Source: an uncultured Propionimicrobium sp.
GTDB lineage: Bacteria; Actinomycetota; Actinomycetes; Propionibacteriales; Propionibacteriaceae
Assembly: GCA_946221385.1 (NCBI GenBank)
Contig: CAMIGX010000001.1
Span: forward strand, 248,001 to 312,000
Length of the DNA stretch: 64,000 bases
Direction of reading: 5' to 3'
Part shown: piece by piece, positions 1-9,825 of the stretch
Layout of the letters: each line of letters begins with the position of its first letter
How positions within the stretch are numbered: position 1 is the stretch's first letter
Translations under genes and position numbers: made by a program
The notes under the pieces: model-generated
What the model was told of the DNA's origin: nothing
The model's input: only the letters and a program-made list of their open reading frames with translations
Databases searched by the model: none

Positions 1-963
1 GTCGCCGACTAGCAGCAGGCCGTCTTTATAGGCGGGTTTGCGATTGAAGGCCATCGGCAGCGAGGCGCTGCGCATCTCAGAGACCCGATTTCGTTCGCGG
101 AAGCCGAACTCTTCGGGGGTGTTGTCCAGCCAGCGGCGCATCATCGCCTTGTAGTCAGTCTTGCCGAAGGCGTCGGAGGTGCTAAGCATGCCCAGACCAA
201 TGTTGACGGTGCCATCACCCATCGGGAAGACCCAGCCATAGCCGGGCAGTAGATCCGATTCGCCGGGTTTGCCGTCCCACATCTGCAGGTAGCTTTCCAT
301 CCAGCCCATGTCATGCAGCGGACTTTCGTAGTAGGCGCGCACCGCCACGCCCAACGGACGGCGCTCATTGCGCTCGATGCCCAGCTGGCTGGCTAGTCGC
401 CCAGAATTGCCGTCAGCTGCCACGACGACTGGCGCCCGAAATTCGATGCCCTCTTTGGTCCGCACGCCGACGATGCGACCACTGCGGTCGTCCATGATCG
501 GTTCAGTGACCTTCGCGCTGGTGTATAGCTGCGCGCCGTGCTTGACGGCCTGCCCGGCGATCAGGTCGTCGAAGGCATTGCGTGGGCAAGTCAAGCCGTA
601 GTTGGGGAAATCTGACAGCTCTGGCCAAGGCAGTTCAAAGGGCTTGACGCGCCCGCCATATACGCGCAGACCTTGATTCCTGGTCCAGCCTGCTGCCGGG
701 CTGGTGTCTACGCCGAGCCGACCCAACATGCGCACCGCGCGCGGAGTGAGGCCGTCACCGCAAACCTTTTCGCGGGGAAATTCGGCCTTTTCGAGCAGTG
801 CGACATCTAGGCCAGCGCGCGCCAGAAAGGCGGCCGTCGCTGCCCCACCGGGACCAGCGCCGACGACTACGACCTCCGCATCGACATCCTGCTCGGCGTG
901 CACCGTGCCGAGTTGGGATGCGCGTGGTCCGCTAGGACGGGCTTGGAAATCTTCGCCGCTCAT
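1..963 (-). CDS. menJ: Geranylgeranyl reductase family FAD-dependent oxidoreductase, partial (menaquinone side-chain reductase)
   Basis: The gene starts at an ATG (963-961) with a good ribosome site (AGGGGAG) and runs off the left edge after 321 codons, so the C-terminus is missing. The N-terminal Rossmann motif VVVGAGPGGAATA lies near residue 33, followed by the family-typical segment EKAEFPREKVCGDGLTPRA. The last visible residues are LLVGD, the start of the second FAD motif. In actinobacteria, members beside menaquinone genes (MenJ) saturate one isoprene unit of menaquinone. The position divergent from menF and close to menG, menC and menA supports that role. A phytoene or archaeal-type lipid reductase is the less likely alternative. 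Confidence 0.85.
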   Translation of the reverse strand, partial: MSGEDFQARPSGPRASQLGTVHAEQDVDAEVVVVGAGPGGAATAAFLARAGLDVALLEKAEFPREKVCGDGLTPRAVRMLGRLGVDTSPAAGWTRNQGLRVYGGRVKPFELPWPELSDFPNYGLTCPRNAFDDLIAGQAVKHGAQLYTSAKVTEPIMDDRSGRIVGVRTKEGIEFRAPVVVAADGNSGRLASQLGIERNERRPLGVAVRAYYESPLHDMGWMESYLQMWDGKPGESDLLPGYGWVFPMGDGTVNIGLGMLSTSDAFGKTDYKAMMRRWLDNTPEEFGFRERNRVSEMRSASLPMAFNRKPAYKDGLLLVGD

Positions 964-1091
964 GTCTCCCCTTTGTTGCTATCGGCGCATGAGTCTAGCT
1001 GAGTTGCCAACTCTGGCGATGGCTCGCCAGACCGTGGCAGCCAGTTGCAGCGGCCATTGTCTTCTCGTCACGCTGCGATTAGCCTGCCTGA

Positions 1092-2348
1092 GTGCTCATC
1101 AATCCCGCACATACCCGGCTGCACGCATCGACGATCGCTATCGACGACCCCGGAATGTTGGTCGATTATCTACCCGCTAGCGGTGGGGCGGCATTTGGTC
1201 GGATGGGCAATGTCTTCGTCGCGATCGGCGAAATCGCCCGAATCGAGACTGATTCGATGGCTGAAGCCGACCAGTGGTGGCGCGAGCACGTCCAGATTCT
1301 AGAAAACGAGACTGAGCTGCCGGGAGTCTTCGGCGTCGGCCCGCTTGCCTATGGCAGCTTCGTGTTCGATCCCGAACACACCGCACAAAAATCGGTCTTG
1401 ATCATTCCCGAGACGATCATCGGCCGCCGTAATGGGCAGTGTTGGTTGACCAAGATCGGCTATGACCGCGTGACCCCGACGATGCCGCCGCGTCAAGCCC
1501 TGCCGCAGGCGCCGCTTGGGTTGCGCTTCGAGACCGGTAGCTTGCCTGACGGCGAGTGGATGGAACTGGTCCGCCAAGCCGTCATCGCGATCCGCGCTGG
1601 TGAAGCAGACAAGATCGTGTTGTCCCATGATCTGATCGCGCGAGCCGACCAAGACATCGACCTGCGGTGGCCACTGGTGCAGCTCATGTCGGAATACGTC
1701 GATTCTTGGTCCTATCTGATTGACGGCATGGTCGGCTCGACGGCGCAGCTGTTGGTGCGTCGGGAGAACGGTTTGACGGTCTCGCGGATCTTGGCTGGCG
1801 GCGCCGGACGTATTGACGAATCACCTGACATCGAGCAGGCTGCGCGGATCATCGCGTCGGTCAAAGACCAGCACGATCACGACCTATGCCGTTCGATCTT
1901 GGTCGAGCAATTGCGACCGTTGATGGTGGGCATGCATGTGCCGGCGGCGCCTTACGTGCTGACGATGCCAAATATGATGCAGCTCGCCACTGACATCAGC
2001 GGCGTCACTGACCCGCAAATATCGACGTTGGCGCTGGCGGCGGCCTGTCACCCGTCAGGCACAGTCTGCGGGAGCCCCGCTGAGACCGCACGGCGCTATA
2101 TCGCCGCCCATGACGCGATGGACCGCGGCCGATTCGGCGCCCCGATCGGGTGGATGGACGTCAACGGCGACGGCGAGTGGGCGCTGGCATTGCGCTGCGC
2201 CCAGCAGCTGGCTGATCCGCGTCAACTGCGGCTCTACGCGGGAGCTGGCATCGTCGCCCAATCCCGGGCGCATGCCGAATTGGTCGAGACGCAAGCCAAA
2301 TGGTCCCCGATGCGGCACGCTTTGGCGCCCAAGCCGGCGACTATCTGA
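1092..2348 (+). CDS. menF: Isochorismate synthase
   Basis: A 418-residue chorismate-utilising enzyme converting chorismate to isochorismate, the first committed step of menaquinone synthesis. The C-terminal half carries the family signature around residues 320-385: HPSGTVCGSP, then AAHDAMDRGRFGAPIGW. The preceding IASVKDQHDHD segment is also typical. The start is a GTG without a ribosome site. A TAGCCT hexamer at 1080-1085 ends six bases before it, so I infer a leaderless transcript. EntC-type enzymes share the fold, but the menaquinone neighbours argue for MenF. Confidence 0.9.
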   Translation: MLINPAHTRLHASTIAIDDPGMLVDYLPASGGAAFGRMGNVFVAIGEIARIETDSMAEADQWWREHVQILENETELPGVFGVGPLAYGSFVFDPEHTAQKSVLIIPETIIGRRNGQCWLTKIGYDRVTPTMPPRQALPQAPLGLRFETGSLPDGEWMELVRQAVIAIRAGEADKIVLSHDLIARADQDIDLRWPLVQLMSEYVDSWSYLIDGMVGSTAQLLVRRENGLTVSRILAGGAGRIDESPDIEQAARIIASVKDQHDHDLCRSILVEQLRPLMVGMHVPAAPYVLTMPNMMQLATDISGVTDPQISTLALAAACHPSGTVCGSPAETARRYIAAHDAMDRGRFGAPIGWMDVNGDGEWALALRCAQQLADPRQLRLYAGAGIVAQSRAHAELVETQAKWSPMRHALAPKPATI

Positions 2349-2353
2349 GCCCG

Positions 2354-4138
2354 CTAGCGGCGGGTATAGGAACTCGAGCCGGTCGGCCGTCCGCTGCGGG
2401 TGACCTGCTTCTTCTCCCCTGGCTTGACACCGCCGCGCGCCTGGGCTCTGGCCTCGGCCAGTTCGCGGCGAGCTTCTTCTTGTCGTTCGGCCATGTCGTC
2501 CATGTTCAGTCCACCAGAGCGCAGCACCAAGAAGATGATGGCGGCCAAGATCAGCGAGGCCCAGTGGCCCCAGCTCCAACCCATGACCAGCGGGAACATG
2601 ATGACCGCGATGACGTCGAAACCCCGAAAGAGGTTGAACAGCAGACCTGGCGGCAACGCGCCAGCTCCGGTGGCGACCATCGGCGATGAGTAGTCGGCAG
2701 GCTTAGCAGAAACCCAGCGAATCGCGCCCAGATAGCCCGCTACCGCAGTCAGAAAGCTCAAGAAGAAGGCTTCGTTTACGTTGATCGCCGTCATTTCCTG
2801 GCCGATCAGATAGGCCGGCAGGGTGACCAGCGCCCAGATCAACATCAACACCCCAGGCACCGTCATCAAAGCGCTGCGCAGCTGCTGTTGTTCGAAGGGG
2901 AAGCTACGCGACAGGCCTTTGGTGCGCGAGACGACCCGCAGCGAATCAAAAAACGGCACTAGCACGAAACACAAGATCAATGCCGAGATGGGGGTGCCGA
3001 GGCGTCCGACGCCCAGCGCGGTCAAGGCATAGGGAATGATGGCGCTGAACGCGAGCACCAGCAGATTGACTGGATTGCGGCCCAGCCGCTGCACGTCGCG
3101 CCAGATCACCGCCGATGGGCCGACGCCCCGCCCACGAGTGGGACGGACCTGTCCGCGTGCCAAATATTTGCGTTCGACCAGGATGTCGCGCATCAAGCCG
3201 AAGTCGAGTGCGAACGCCGCGCCCTGCATGCCGGCCGCGAGATCGCCGCCGGAGACTAGCCGGGCCCGGCGGATGCCGTTCAGCCGGGCGCGCGCCAAGA
3301 CAGCTGCGATGACGCTGACGATGCCTCCCACGCCGAGCACTAGCCAGGGGGCTTGCTGATTGAACGCAGCGTCGACCGGCAGCGGCAACCAGCCGACCGA
3401 AACCGCGATGACCAAGAACAAGATGGCGGCCGTCACCACCGAGGCGATCGCCTGGGCGATACGTACTCCAGATTTGCGGTCTGCACCTTGCGCTGCGGCG
3501 GCTAGCGCCGTCATGGCGAAGGCGACGACGCCAGTCGCGGCACCCCAGACCAGCGCATCGGTCCAGGGCAATCCGACCAGCAGCGCGATGATCGTGGCGA
3601 AGCCGAAGGCTGCGAGGAAGGTCCAAGCCAGCATCGACCAGAGCCGATTTTTCAATATCTGGGCACGATTGAGTGGTGCTTCCAGCAGCCAGAAGCCTTC
3701 AGCTGCCGAGGCGACGACCGGTCCGAATAGCGTCGCTAAAGCCAAGGCCAACATCGAGATGGCCCCGATCAATAGCCAAGGCACCAGCGTCTTCGCGGCG
3801 ACGCAACCAGCCGTCACGCAGCCCGCGGCAGTCGTCTGGGCGCGCCAGATGCCACCGGCGAACATCGCGCCGATGACCAACACCGAAAAGACTTTGACGT
3901 AGGCGTCCGACAGCATCCCCCAGAAGGTCTGGGTCGCACGCCCACGCCGCCAGTCACGGATTAGCAGCCGCAGTTCGCGTTCGTCGACCTGGGCACTTTC
4001 GAAATCTTCGACGTCACTGAACTGCCAGTCTTGTTGTGCGAGCGGTTCTTCGACCATCATTTCGGGCACGCTGGACGCTGCCCCACCTGGGGCTTGAGCG
4101 GCCTGCTTTGCGGCTTTGGATTTCTTCTTGGAGCTCAC
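2354..4138 (-). CDS. Polytopic membrane protein, DUF6297-like, probable permease of an ABC exporter
   Basis: A 594-residue protein with a basic Lys/Ala-rich N-terminus, a cytosolic segment to about residue 85, then about a dozen hydrophobic segments and a charged, Arg-rich C-terminal tail. Its start overlaps the stop of the upstream ATPase gene by four bases, so the two are translationally coupled and probably form one transporter. The general organisation (paired transmembrane bundles) resembles actinobacterial DUF6297 proteins encoded with ABC ATPases. The substrate is unknown, and the nearby menaquinone genes do not indicate one. Confidence 0.7.
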   Translation of the reverse strand: MSSKKKSKAAKQAAQAPGGAASSVPEMMVEEPLAQQDWQFSDVEDFESAQVDERELRLLIRDWRRGRATQTFWGMLSDAYVKVFSVLVIGAMFAGGIWRAQTTAAGCVTAGCVAAKTLVPWLLIGAISMLALALATLFGPVVASAAEGFWLLEAPLNRAQILKNRLWSMLAWTFLAAFGFATIIALLVGLPWTDALVWGAATGVVAFAMTALAAAAQGADRKSGVRIAQAIASVVTAAILFLVIAVSVGWLPLPVDAAFNQQAPWLVLGVGGIVSVIAAVLARARLNGIRRARLVSGGDLAAGMQGAAFALDFGLMRDILVERKYLARGQVRPTRGRGVGPSAVIWRDVQRLGRNPVNLLVLAFSAIIPYALTALGVGRLGTPISALILCFVLVPFFDSLRVVSRTKGLSRSFPFEQQQLRSALMTVPGVLMLIWALVTLPAYLIGQEMTAINVNEAFFLSFLTAVAGYLGAIRWVSAKPADYSSPMVATGAGALPPGLLFNLFRGFDVIAVIMFPLVMGWSWGHWASLILAAIIFLVLRSGGLNMDDMAERQEEARRELAEARAQARGGVKPGEKKQVTRSGRPTGSSSYTRR

Positions 4139-4839
4139 AGCGACGGCTCCTCGACCAACGACTCGCTGCGCTCGGCTGCGCTGCCGACCCGCACCAGCCG
4201 GGCGCCTAAGGCCTCGATGAGTCGCGGTTCGTGGGAGGCCATGACGATCGCCAGCCCCTTGGAGACCTCATGGCGCAGGCGCTGACCGAGCCATTCGACG
4301 CCTTCGACGTCGAGGCGCTGCTCCGGCTCGTCCATGATGAGCAATTTCTTCGGTCGTACGAATGCCGTCGCCAACGCTAGGCGGCGCCGCTGGCCCGAGG
4401 AAAGCGTGCCAGGCAGCTGACCCGATTGCGGCACCAAGTTGACCTCTTCGAGCACCGAATCGACTAGCGCGTCAGGGTCGACCAGCCCGTGGGCGCGAGC
4501 TAGCAGGTCGAGATGTTCGACGACCGACAGGTCTGGGAAGAAATCCAGGTCGTCCACGACGGTGGCTACCTCGGCGCGAAACTGCGGGTCGGTCTCGCTG
4601 ACTTTGCGGCCGAAGACTTCGACGCTGCCCTCAGTCGGCTTGTCCGCGCCAATGAGACAGCGCAGGATCGTCGATTTACCCGAACCGTTACGCCCCACCA
4701 GGGCTACCGCCTCACCGGAGTAGACGTTCATGTTGAACCGGTTGACGATGACGTGGTCGCCATATTTCTTGGTCAGATCGGTGACCTTGAGGACTTGTTC
4801 GCGCTTGGCCATGCCTTCCATTGTGACCGTTGGCGGCAT
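4135..4839 (-). CDS. ABC transporter ATP-binding protein
   Basis: A 234-residue ABC ATPase. Walker A is GRNGSGKST near residue 49, the signature is LSSGQRRRLALA, and Walker B is KLLIMDEPEQRLD. An H-loop histidine is seen in MASHEP. The signature has SSGQ in place of the canonical SGGQ. The start is uncertain: ATGs at 4839, 4821 and 4812 are in frame and none has a strong ribosome site at ideal spacing. It is coupled by a four-base overlap to the downstream permease gene and is divergent from menG. Probably the motor of a drug or lipid exporter, but this is inferred. Confidence 0.88.
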   Translation of the reverse strand: MPPTVTMEGMAKREQVLKVTDLTKKYGDHVIVNRFNMNVYSGEAVALVGRNGSGKSTILRCLIGADKPTEGSVEVFGRKVSETDPQFRAEVATVVDDLDFFPDLSVVEHLDLLARAHGLVDPDALVDSVLEEVNLVPQSGQLPGTLSSGQRRRLALATAFVRPKKLLIMDEPEQRLDVEGVEWLGQRLRHEVSKGLAIVMASHEPRLIEALGARLVRVGSAAERSESLVEEPSL

Positions 4840-4935
4840 GCTGCCCGAAATTCATCCACAACTTTTTCAGCGCGACTTGCCCCGTACCGAAGTTCAGGAT
4901 GCTGGCTGCAGGCAGATCTGTGGCATCTTGGGTAG

Positions 4936-5628
4936 GTGCCGAATCGCGCCTGGCTTGATAAGCGTCCTGACGAAGTCTCCGACATGTTTGACGGCGTAGC
5001 TGCCCGCTATGACCTGATGAATGATCTGATGACCGGTGGTCAGGTGCGGCTTTGGCGACGGGCGACGACCAAAGCTATTGATCCTCGCCCTGGTCAGCGC
5101 ATCTTGGATCTGGCTGCCGGCACCGGAACGTCGTCGCTGCCCTTGCAGCAGGCTGGCGCGCTGGCCTTCCCGACGGATCGCTCGATCGGCATGTTGAGCC
5201 AAGGCCGCAAACTCTATCCGCAGCTCAGTTTCGTAGCCGGTGACGCACTAGCGCTGCCCTACGCAGACGAATCATTCGACGCGGTTACGATCAGCTATGG
5301 ATTGCGCAATATCGTCGATACTTCCGGCGCGCTTGAAGAGCTGTTGCGCGTCACCAAAGCTGGCGGCCGGCTGGTCATCGCAGAGTTTTCGACGCCCACC
5401 TGGCCACCGTTCCGCGCGCTTTATCGCTGGTATCTGCAGCACGTCATGCCGCAGCTGAGGCGTTTTTCCAGCAATACGCCTGCCTATGACTATCTGGTCG
5501 AGTCGATCCTGGCTTGGCCAGATCAGCCGACGCTCGCCCAGACGATCAGCGACGCGGGCTGGCAGCGCGTCGAATGGAAGAATCTGACTGGCGGCATCGT
5601 CGCCTTGCACCGGGCACGCAAACTGTGA
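4936..5628 (+). CDS. menG: Demethylmenaquinone methyltransferase
   Basis: A 230-residue SAM-dependent class I methyltransferase catalysing the last step of menaquinone synthesis. Seen: the UbiE/MenG N-terminal motif MFDGVAARYDLMNDLMTGG near residues 17-35, SAM motif I ILDLAAGTGTSS, and the second signature FDAVTISYGLRNI near residue 115. The start is a GTG with no ribosome site. A CATCTT hexamer six bases upstream suggests a leaderless message. The stop codon overlaps the GTG start of the following nuclease gene, indicating co-transcription. Confidence 0.93.
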   Translation: MPNRAWLDKRPDEVSDMFDGVAARYDLMNDLMTGGQVRLWRRATTKAIDPRPGQRILDLAAGTGTSSLPLQQAGALAFPTDRSIGMLSQGRKLYPQLSFVAGDALALPYADESFDAVTISYGLRNIVDTSGALEELLRVTKAGGRLVIAEFSTPTWPPFRALYRWYLQHVMPQLRRFSSNTPAYDYLVESILAWPDQPTLAQTISDAGWQRVEWKNLTGGIVALHRARKL

Positions 5629-7415
5629 ATCCCTCAGCAAGAGCCACCGAGCCGATAATTTTGGACGCGTATGCGGCTAGATCATGCCCGGTAAAGGTGC
5701 AGAATCGCTTTGATAACACCGTCCACCTGCCCCGCGCAGCTGACGGCACGGTGCCCTTGCGCAATGCCTCGGAGGCGCTCAGCGAATTGTTCGCCGGCGG
5801 CCGCGAATTCACCGACCGAGTGCTGACCCAAATCGCCCGTCAAGAAGCCGCGGTCGATCTGCGTGCCCTGCGCGATGACCATTGGTCGGCTGCCCAAGAG
5901 GCGACCGCCAGCGCCGTCACCGAGGGCCGACCGCTGATCATCGCGCCAGTATTTCCGCTCGATGCTGACGGGCATCGCAGTGGCCAACCTGATGTCTTAG
6001 TGCGGGGCGCGGATCGTGCCGACGGCCAGCCAGGCTATCTGCCGATCATCGTCAAACGACACAAAATGTTGGAGAAGGTGACTAAGAACGCTGGTCACTT
6101 CGCTAGCCCGCTGGATTCGTCCTATCCCGACGGCAAACTGCCGCTGCACGGCGCGCGGTTCAGATTTAGTCGCCAAGACGATCTGCTGCAGGTCGCGCAC
6201 TATTGGCGTCAACTCGAAGCTCTCGGTTGGGAAGCTGGCAGCGCTCCTTATGCCGGAGTCATCGGCACCGACCGGCTGATTGCGCATGGCGCTCACCTCG
6301 CGATCGTCGAGGGCGATGGTCAAGGTCAGCTCGCAGTCAGCTGGGCTGAGTTGACCAGCAAGTCGATTCGTACTTTTTCGCGTACTGCAGCTGGCGGCTG
6401 GAAATTGCGCAGCGCACTGGAGCGCTACGACCATGAATTCGCTTTCCGGCTCAAGGTCGCCTCAGTCGCCCGGGCGCGCGTGGGCGGTCCGGATGATCCA
6501 GAACCGATGGTGCAGCCGATCGTGGTGCGCGAGTGCGACGGCTGTCAGTGGTGGGCGGTATGCGCTCCACAACTGGGCGACGACGATCTGAGCCTGCGCA
6601 TCGACAAGTCGCCGCTGGACGTCCGCGAGATCAGCGTGCTGCGTTCATTCGGGATTCGTACCGTATTTGACCTAGTGGACGCGGATTTAGATCAGCTCAT
6701 GCCGCAATATCTGCCCGAGGTGCGGCATCGTCCTGGTGCGGATGAGCGATTGCGCTTGGCGGCACGACGCGCGCGACTATTGGCCGAGGGCGTCGAACTC
6801 GAGCGGCTCACTAAAGGCGTCATCGATTTGCCGCCGAATAGCTATGAGATCGATTTCGATATTGAGACCGCAGCCGACGATCGGGTCTATCTGTGGGGTT
6901 TTTGGGTTCGTGACGCAGCCGAGCCCGGGACTGGTCGCTATGTGCATTTCGCCCGCTTCGAAGACCTCGATGATGCCGACGAATTAGCGCTGGCCGGTCA
7001 AGCACTAGGTTGGCTGGTCAACGAATTGAAGGCGCATCCGGGAGCTGTGGTTTATCACTATTCCGATTACGAGACGGTGCATATTCGTCGGCTGGTAGCT
7101 AACAGCTCAGATCCGCAGATCGCCGAGATTTTAGATTTCGTTGACGACCATTTCCACGATCTATTCGGCACGATCCGCATGCATTTCTTTGGCACTCGCG
7201 GTTTAGGTCTGAAATTCGTCGCTAATAGTGCGGCAGGTTTCGAATGGCGCGACGAGGACCCCGGAGGCTTGAATTCGCAGCGCTGGTTCAATGACGCTGT
7301 CCACGGCGCGACTCAGCAGATCAGGCTTGACGCTGCGCGCCGGGTCCTGGAATACAACGAAGACGATGTGCGCGCGACCCTGGCATTGCGAGATTGGCTG
7401 CGCGAACAGCGCTAG
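5625..7415 (+). CDS. TM0106-type RecB-like nuclease with C-terminal RNase H-like domain
   Basis: I place the start at the GTG overlapping the menG stop (GTGA), giving 596 residues. An open frame continues upstream inside menG but adds nonsense sequence. The N-terminal half is RecB/Cas4-like: a lone Cys near residue 20 (SCPVKVQNRFD) and a later C-x2-C-x5-C (CDGCQWWAVC), the usual four ligands of a Cas4/AddB-type Fe-S cluster. The QPDVLV and PIIVKRHKM segments are nuclease-core-like. The C-terminal third starts with the acidic motif IDFDIETAADDRVYLWG and ends with EYNEDDVRATLALRDWL, an RNase H-like exonuclease domain. The family is widespread in actinobacteria and its biological substrate is not known to me. 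Confidence 0.82.
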   Translation: MNPSARATEPIILDAYAARSCPVKVQNRFDNTVHLPRAADGTVPLRNASEALSELFAGGREFTDRVLTQIARQEAAVDLRALRDDHWSAAQEATASAVTEGRPLIIAPVFPLDADGHRSGQPDVLVRGADRADGQPGYLPIIVKRHKMLEKVTKNAGHFASPLDSSYPDGKLPLHGARFRFSRQDDLLQVAHYWRQLEALGWEAGSAPYAGVIGTDRLIAHGAHLAIVEGDGQGQLAVSWAELTSKSIRTFSRTAAGGWKLRSALERYDHEFAFRLKVASVARARVGGPDDPEPMVQPIVVRECDGCQWWAVCAPQLGDDDLSLRIDKSPLDVREISVLRSFGIRTVFDLVDADLDQLMPQYLPEVRHRPGADERLRLAARRARLLAEGVELERLTKGVIDLPPNSYEIDFDIETAADDRVYLWGFWVRDAAEPGTGRYVHFARFEDLDDADELALAGQALGWLVNELKAHPGAVVYHYSDYETVHIRRLVANSSDPQIAEILDFVDDHFHDLFGTIRMHFFGTRGLGLKFVANSAAGFEWRDEDPGGLNSQRWFNDAVHGATQQIRLDAARRVLEYNEDDVRATLALRDWLREQR

Positions 7416-7441
7416 ACCAGCCGCCGGCTAGCAAAATTCAG

Positions 7442-8440
7442 TTAGCCAACCAGAGCTGCGCAGCGCGTCAAGCGCTCCAACCACCATGCTGTGCGATCTT
7501 GATCAGCGGCATAGCGCGCGAGCAATTCTTTATCGGCACGCGGCCGACCAGCGACCCGTACCGCGCCATATTGGCTAGCCAGCGGCTTGGAAACGACATC
7601 GCCAGTCAGCAGTCGGATGGTGTCCAACTCATTGCTCAGCCGCATCGTCGGTAAGCAGGCAGCTGCACGAATACCCGCATGCAGTCCAATTGAGGTTTCA
7701 CAGGCAGAGCTGATCACCATTGGAATGTCGAACTGGGCGGCCAAATCAACCGTCGCATTGACGCCACCAAGAGCGTGGGTCTTGAGCACCGCATATTGCG
7801 CGATCTGTTGAATTTCAGCTGGATCACAATTAGTCGGATCAGCATTGATCAATTCATCGGCAGCGAATTCGATTTCCAGCCCGCGGGTCAGTAATTCATC
7901 TCGCAATTGACGCATTTCGTCATATGTCGCGACGGGTTGCTCGACGAATTGCAGGTCATATTCGGCCAACCGGCTCAACATTTCGACGGCTCGTTCGACA
8001 CTCCATTGCCCCGCGGCGTCGACGCGCAATTTGCCGTGTCCACCCAGCGCCGCTCGGACCGCAGCGACGCGGCGCACGTCAGCGTCATCGTCAAAGGCTG
8101 GATCGGCGACGACGACGGTCGCGGTGACGCAGCTGGATTCGCGGGCCAACTCGGCCGCCTGCTCGGCTTCCAGCGCTGGGATCGTCACCGACAGCGGAAT
8201 CGACGCGCGCTGCAGCTGTGGGGTGCTGACGGTTACCGATTCGCCTAGCCAGCGGGCAGCGGCGGCATCGTCCAGCTCGATATCGGGGCTCCACTCCGAC
8301 CAGATGCCGGCGCGTTCGATGATGACGCCTTCGCGCACTGTCAGACCACGTACCGGCACTCGCATATCGATGGCGTAGACGTGAACCTCGGCCGGTTGAC
8401 CGGCCAATTCGACGGTCGCAGCATTTTCGGGGACAGACAT
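7442..8440 (-). CDS. menC: o-Succinylbenzoate synthase
   Basis: A 332-residue enolase-superfamily dehydratase converting SHCHC to o-succinylbenzoate. Seen: metal-ligand motifs RVDAAGQW, FVEQP and AADELI, with a downstream catalytic-type lysine in VLKTHALGG. The start was chosen at the ATG at 8440 because CAGGAG precedes it by seven bases. An ATG 18 bases upstream is less well placed. It lies downstream of menA on the same strand with a 50-base gap, probably one operon. A sister function (muconate cycloisomerase or dipeptide epimerase) is unlikely given the neighbours. Confidence 0.9.
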   Translation of the reverse strand: MSVPENAATVELAGQPAEVHVYAIDMRVPVRGLTVREGVIIERAGIWSEWSPDIELDDAAAARWLGESVTVSTPQLQRASIPLSVTIPALEAEQAAELARESSCVTATVVVADPAFDDDADVRRVAAVRAALGGHGKLRVDAAGQWSVERAVEMLSRLAEYDLQFVEQPVATYDEMRQLRDELLTRGLEIEFAADELINADPTNCDPAEIQQIAQYAVLKTHALGGVNATVDLAAQFDIPMVISSACETSIGLHAGIRAAACLPTMRLSNELDTIRLLTGDVVSKPLASQYGAVRVAGRPRADKELLARYAADQDRTAWWLERLTRCAALVG

Positions 8441-8490
8441 GTGGGGCTCCTGGGGCAAGTCGGCGTCAGCCTAGCAGTCCGCCAGCACGT

Positions 8491-9372
8491 TCAAAATGCG
8501 ATCAGGCAGCCGATGAAGATGCCCACGCCTGCGGCCAATTCGCCCAATCCCGTGAACTTCAAGACGCGTACCAGATCTAGGCCCGTCGCGCCTGCGGCGA
8601 CCTGCCGGCAAGCCGGCGCGAGCAACGGAAGCCCAGCCAAGACACCCAGCAGCAGCCACCAATCACCCAGCAGCGTCATCGCGATCAGCGACGACACGGC
8701 GATCGCGACCAACGCGAAATAGAATCGACGCGAACCTGCGTCCCCAAGTTTGGTCTCCAAGGTCAGCTTGCCGACCTGGGCGTCTATGGGCAGATCACGC
8801 AGATTGTTGGCAACTAAGACAGCCGTGGCGAGCGCGCCGCAGGCCAACGCCGCCAGCCACGCTAGGGCCGTCAAACGGCCAGCTTGGGTGTAGGTCGTGC
8901 CGAGCGTGGCGACCAAGCCGAAGAAGACGAAGACCGCGACCTCACCGAGCCCGCGATAGCCGTACGGATTTTTCCCGCCGGTATAGAACCACGCAGCAAG
9001 CACACACAACGCGCCGATGATCAGCAGCCACCACTGCCCTGCTATGCCGACCAGGGCGAGACCAGCCAGCGCCGCGATGCCGAAGCAGCCGAAAGCAGCG
9101 GCTTTGACTTGATGGGGCTGAGCTGCCCCCGAGCCGACGAGCCGTTGCGGTCCGACGCGCACCTCGTCAGAGCCGCGGATCCCGTCGGAATAGTCATTGG
9201 CATAGTTGACGCCGACCTGCAGCGCTAAAGCGACGACCACTGCCAGCAAGCCGCGCCAAATGTCGAAGCCACCGACGGCCAGCGCTGCGCCCGAACCCAT
9301 CAACACTGGCGCGATCGCTGCTGGCAGCGTCCGTAGCCGGGCGCCTTCGAGCCATTCTGCTGCGCTAGCCAT
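8491..9372 (-). CDS. menA: 1,4-Dihydroxy-2-naphthoate polyprenyltransferase
   Basis: A 293-residue UbiA-superfamily membrane enzyme that prenylates DHNA. The first Asp-rich motif NYANDYSDGIRGSD sits near residue 65 and the second, NNLRDLPIDAQVGK, near residue 185. About eight or nine hydrophobic helices are visible. The start was set at the ATG at 9372 because CAGGAGAG lies just upstream at good spacing. An in-frame ATG 15 bases further up lacks such a site. It is co-directional with menC, so DHNA prenylation and OSB synthesis are probably co-expressed. Confidence 0.93.
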   Translation of the reverse strand: MASAAEWLEGARLRTLPAAIAPVLMGSGAALAVGGFDIWRGLLAVVVALALQVGVNYANDYSDGIRGSDEVRVGPQRLVGSGAAQPHQVKAAAFGCFGIAALAGLALVGIAGQWWLLIIGALCVLAAWFYTGGKNPYGYRGLGEVAVFVFFGLVATLGTTYTQAGRLTALAWLAALACGALATAVLVANNLRDLPIDAQVGKLTLETKLGDAGSRRFYFALVAIAVSSLIAMTLLGDWWLLLGVLAGLPLLAPACRQVAAGATGLDLVRVLKFTGLGELAAGVGIFIGCLIAF

Positions 9373-9459
9373 CTGCTCTCCTGGCAAGTCGTGAGGACAA
9401 AGCTTCTTGGATGATAGTCAGCTAGCCCAAGTCTTGCCTGGCTGCTTAGGATTGGGCTC

Positions 9460-9714
9460 ATGGTGCGCGTCATAATCCTCATCGCCGTGGTGGCGTTGAC
9501 GATCTATGCCACCGTCGAGGTCGCTCAAGCCGATCCGAAGCGCGTGCGGTTGATGCCGCGCTGGCTGTGGGCTTTCGCCGTCATCGTGGTGCCCGTCATC
9601 GGACCGCTCGCCTGGCTGCTATTGGGCCGGCCGTTACGGCCCGGACCGCAAGATGATTTTCGTAATGTGCCACGACCACCCGACGACGACCCTGATTTCT
9701 TGCGCGGTCTATAG
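9460..9714 (+). CDS. PLDc_N domain small membrane protein
   Basis: An 84-residue protein with two hydrophobic helices (about residues 3-22 and 37-58) separated by a basic turn containing LMPRWLWAF, matching the PLDc_N module also found at the N-terminus of cardiolipin synthases. No phospholipase catalytic domain follows. The tail is acidic and proline-rich. A TAGGAT hexamer at 9447-9452 lies seven bases before the ATG and there is no ribosome site, so a leaderless message is likely. Such stand-alone genes often lie beside menaquinone genes in actinobacteria. Function unknown. Confidence 0.8.
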   Translation: MVRVIILIAVVALTIYATVEVAQADPKRVRLMPRWLWAFAVIVVPVIGPLAWLLLGRPLRPGPQDDFRNVPRPPDDDPDFLRGL

Positions 9715-9825
9715 CGAGACCGCCCCGATCGGCGTGCCTATAGGCGACTAGGCTAGTAGGTCGGCGGTCAGAGCCGTCAACCTTCTTGGATCACCATTCA
9801 GCAGAAATTTTGAGGTCTCTTTGGC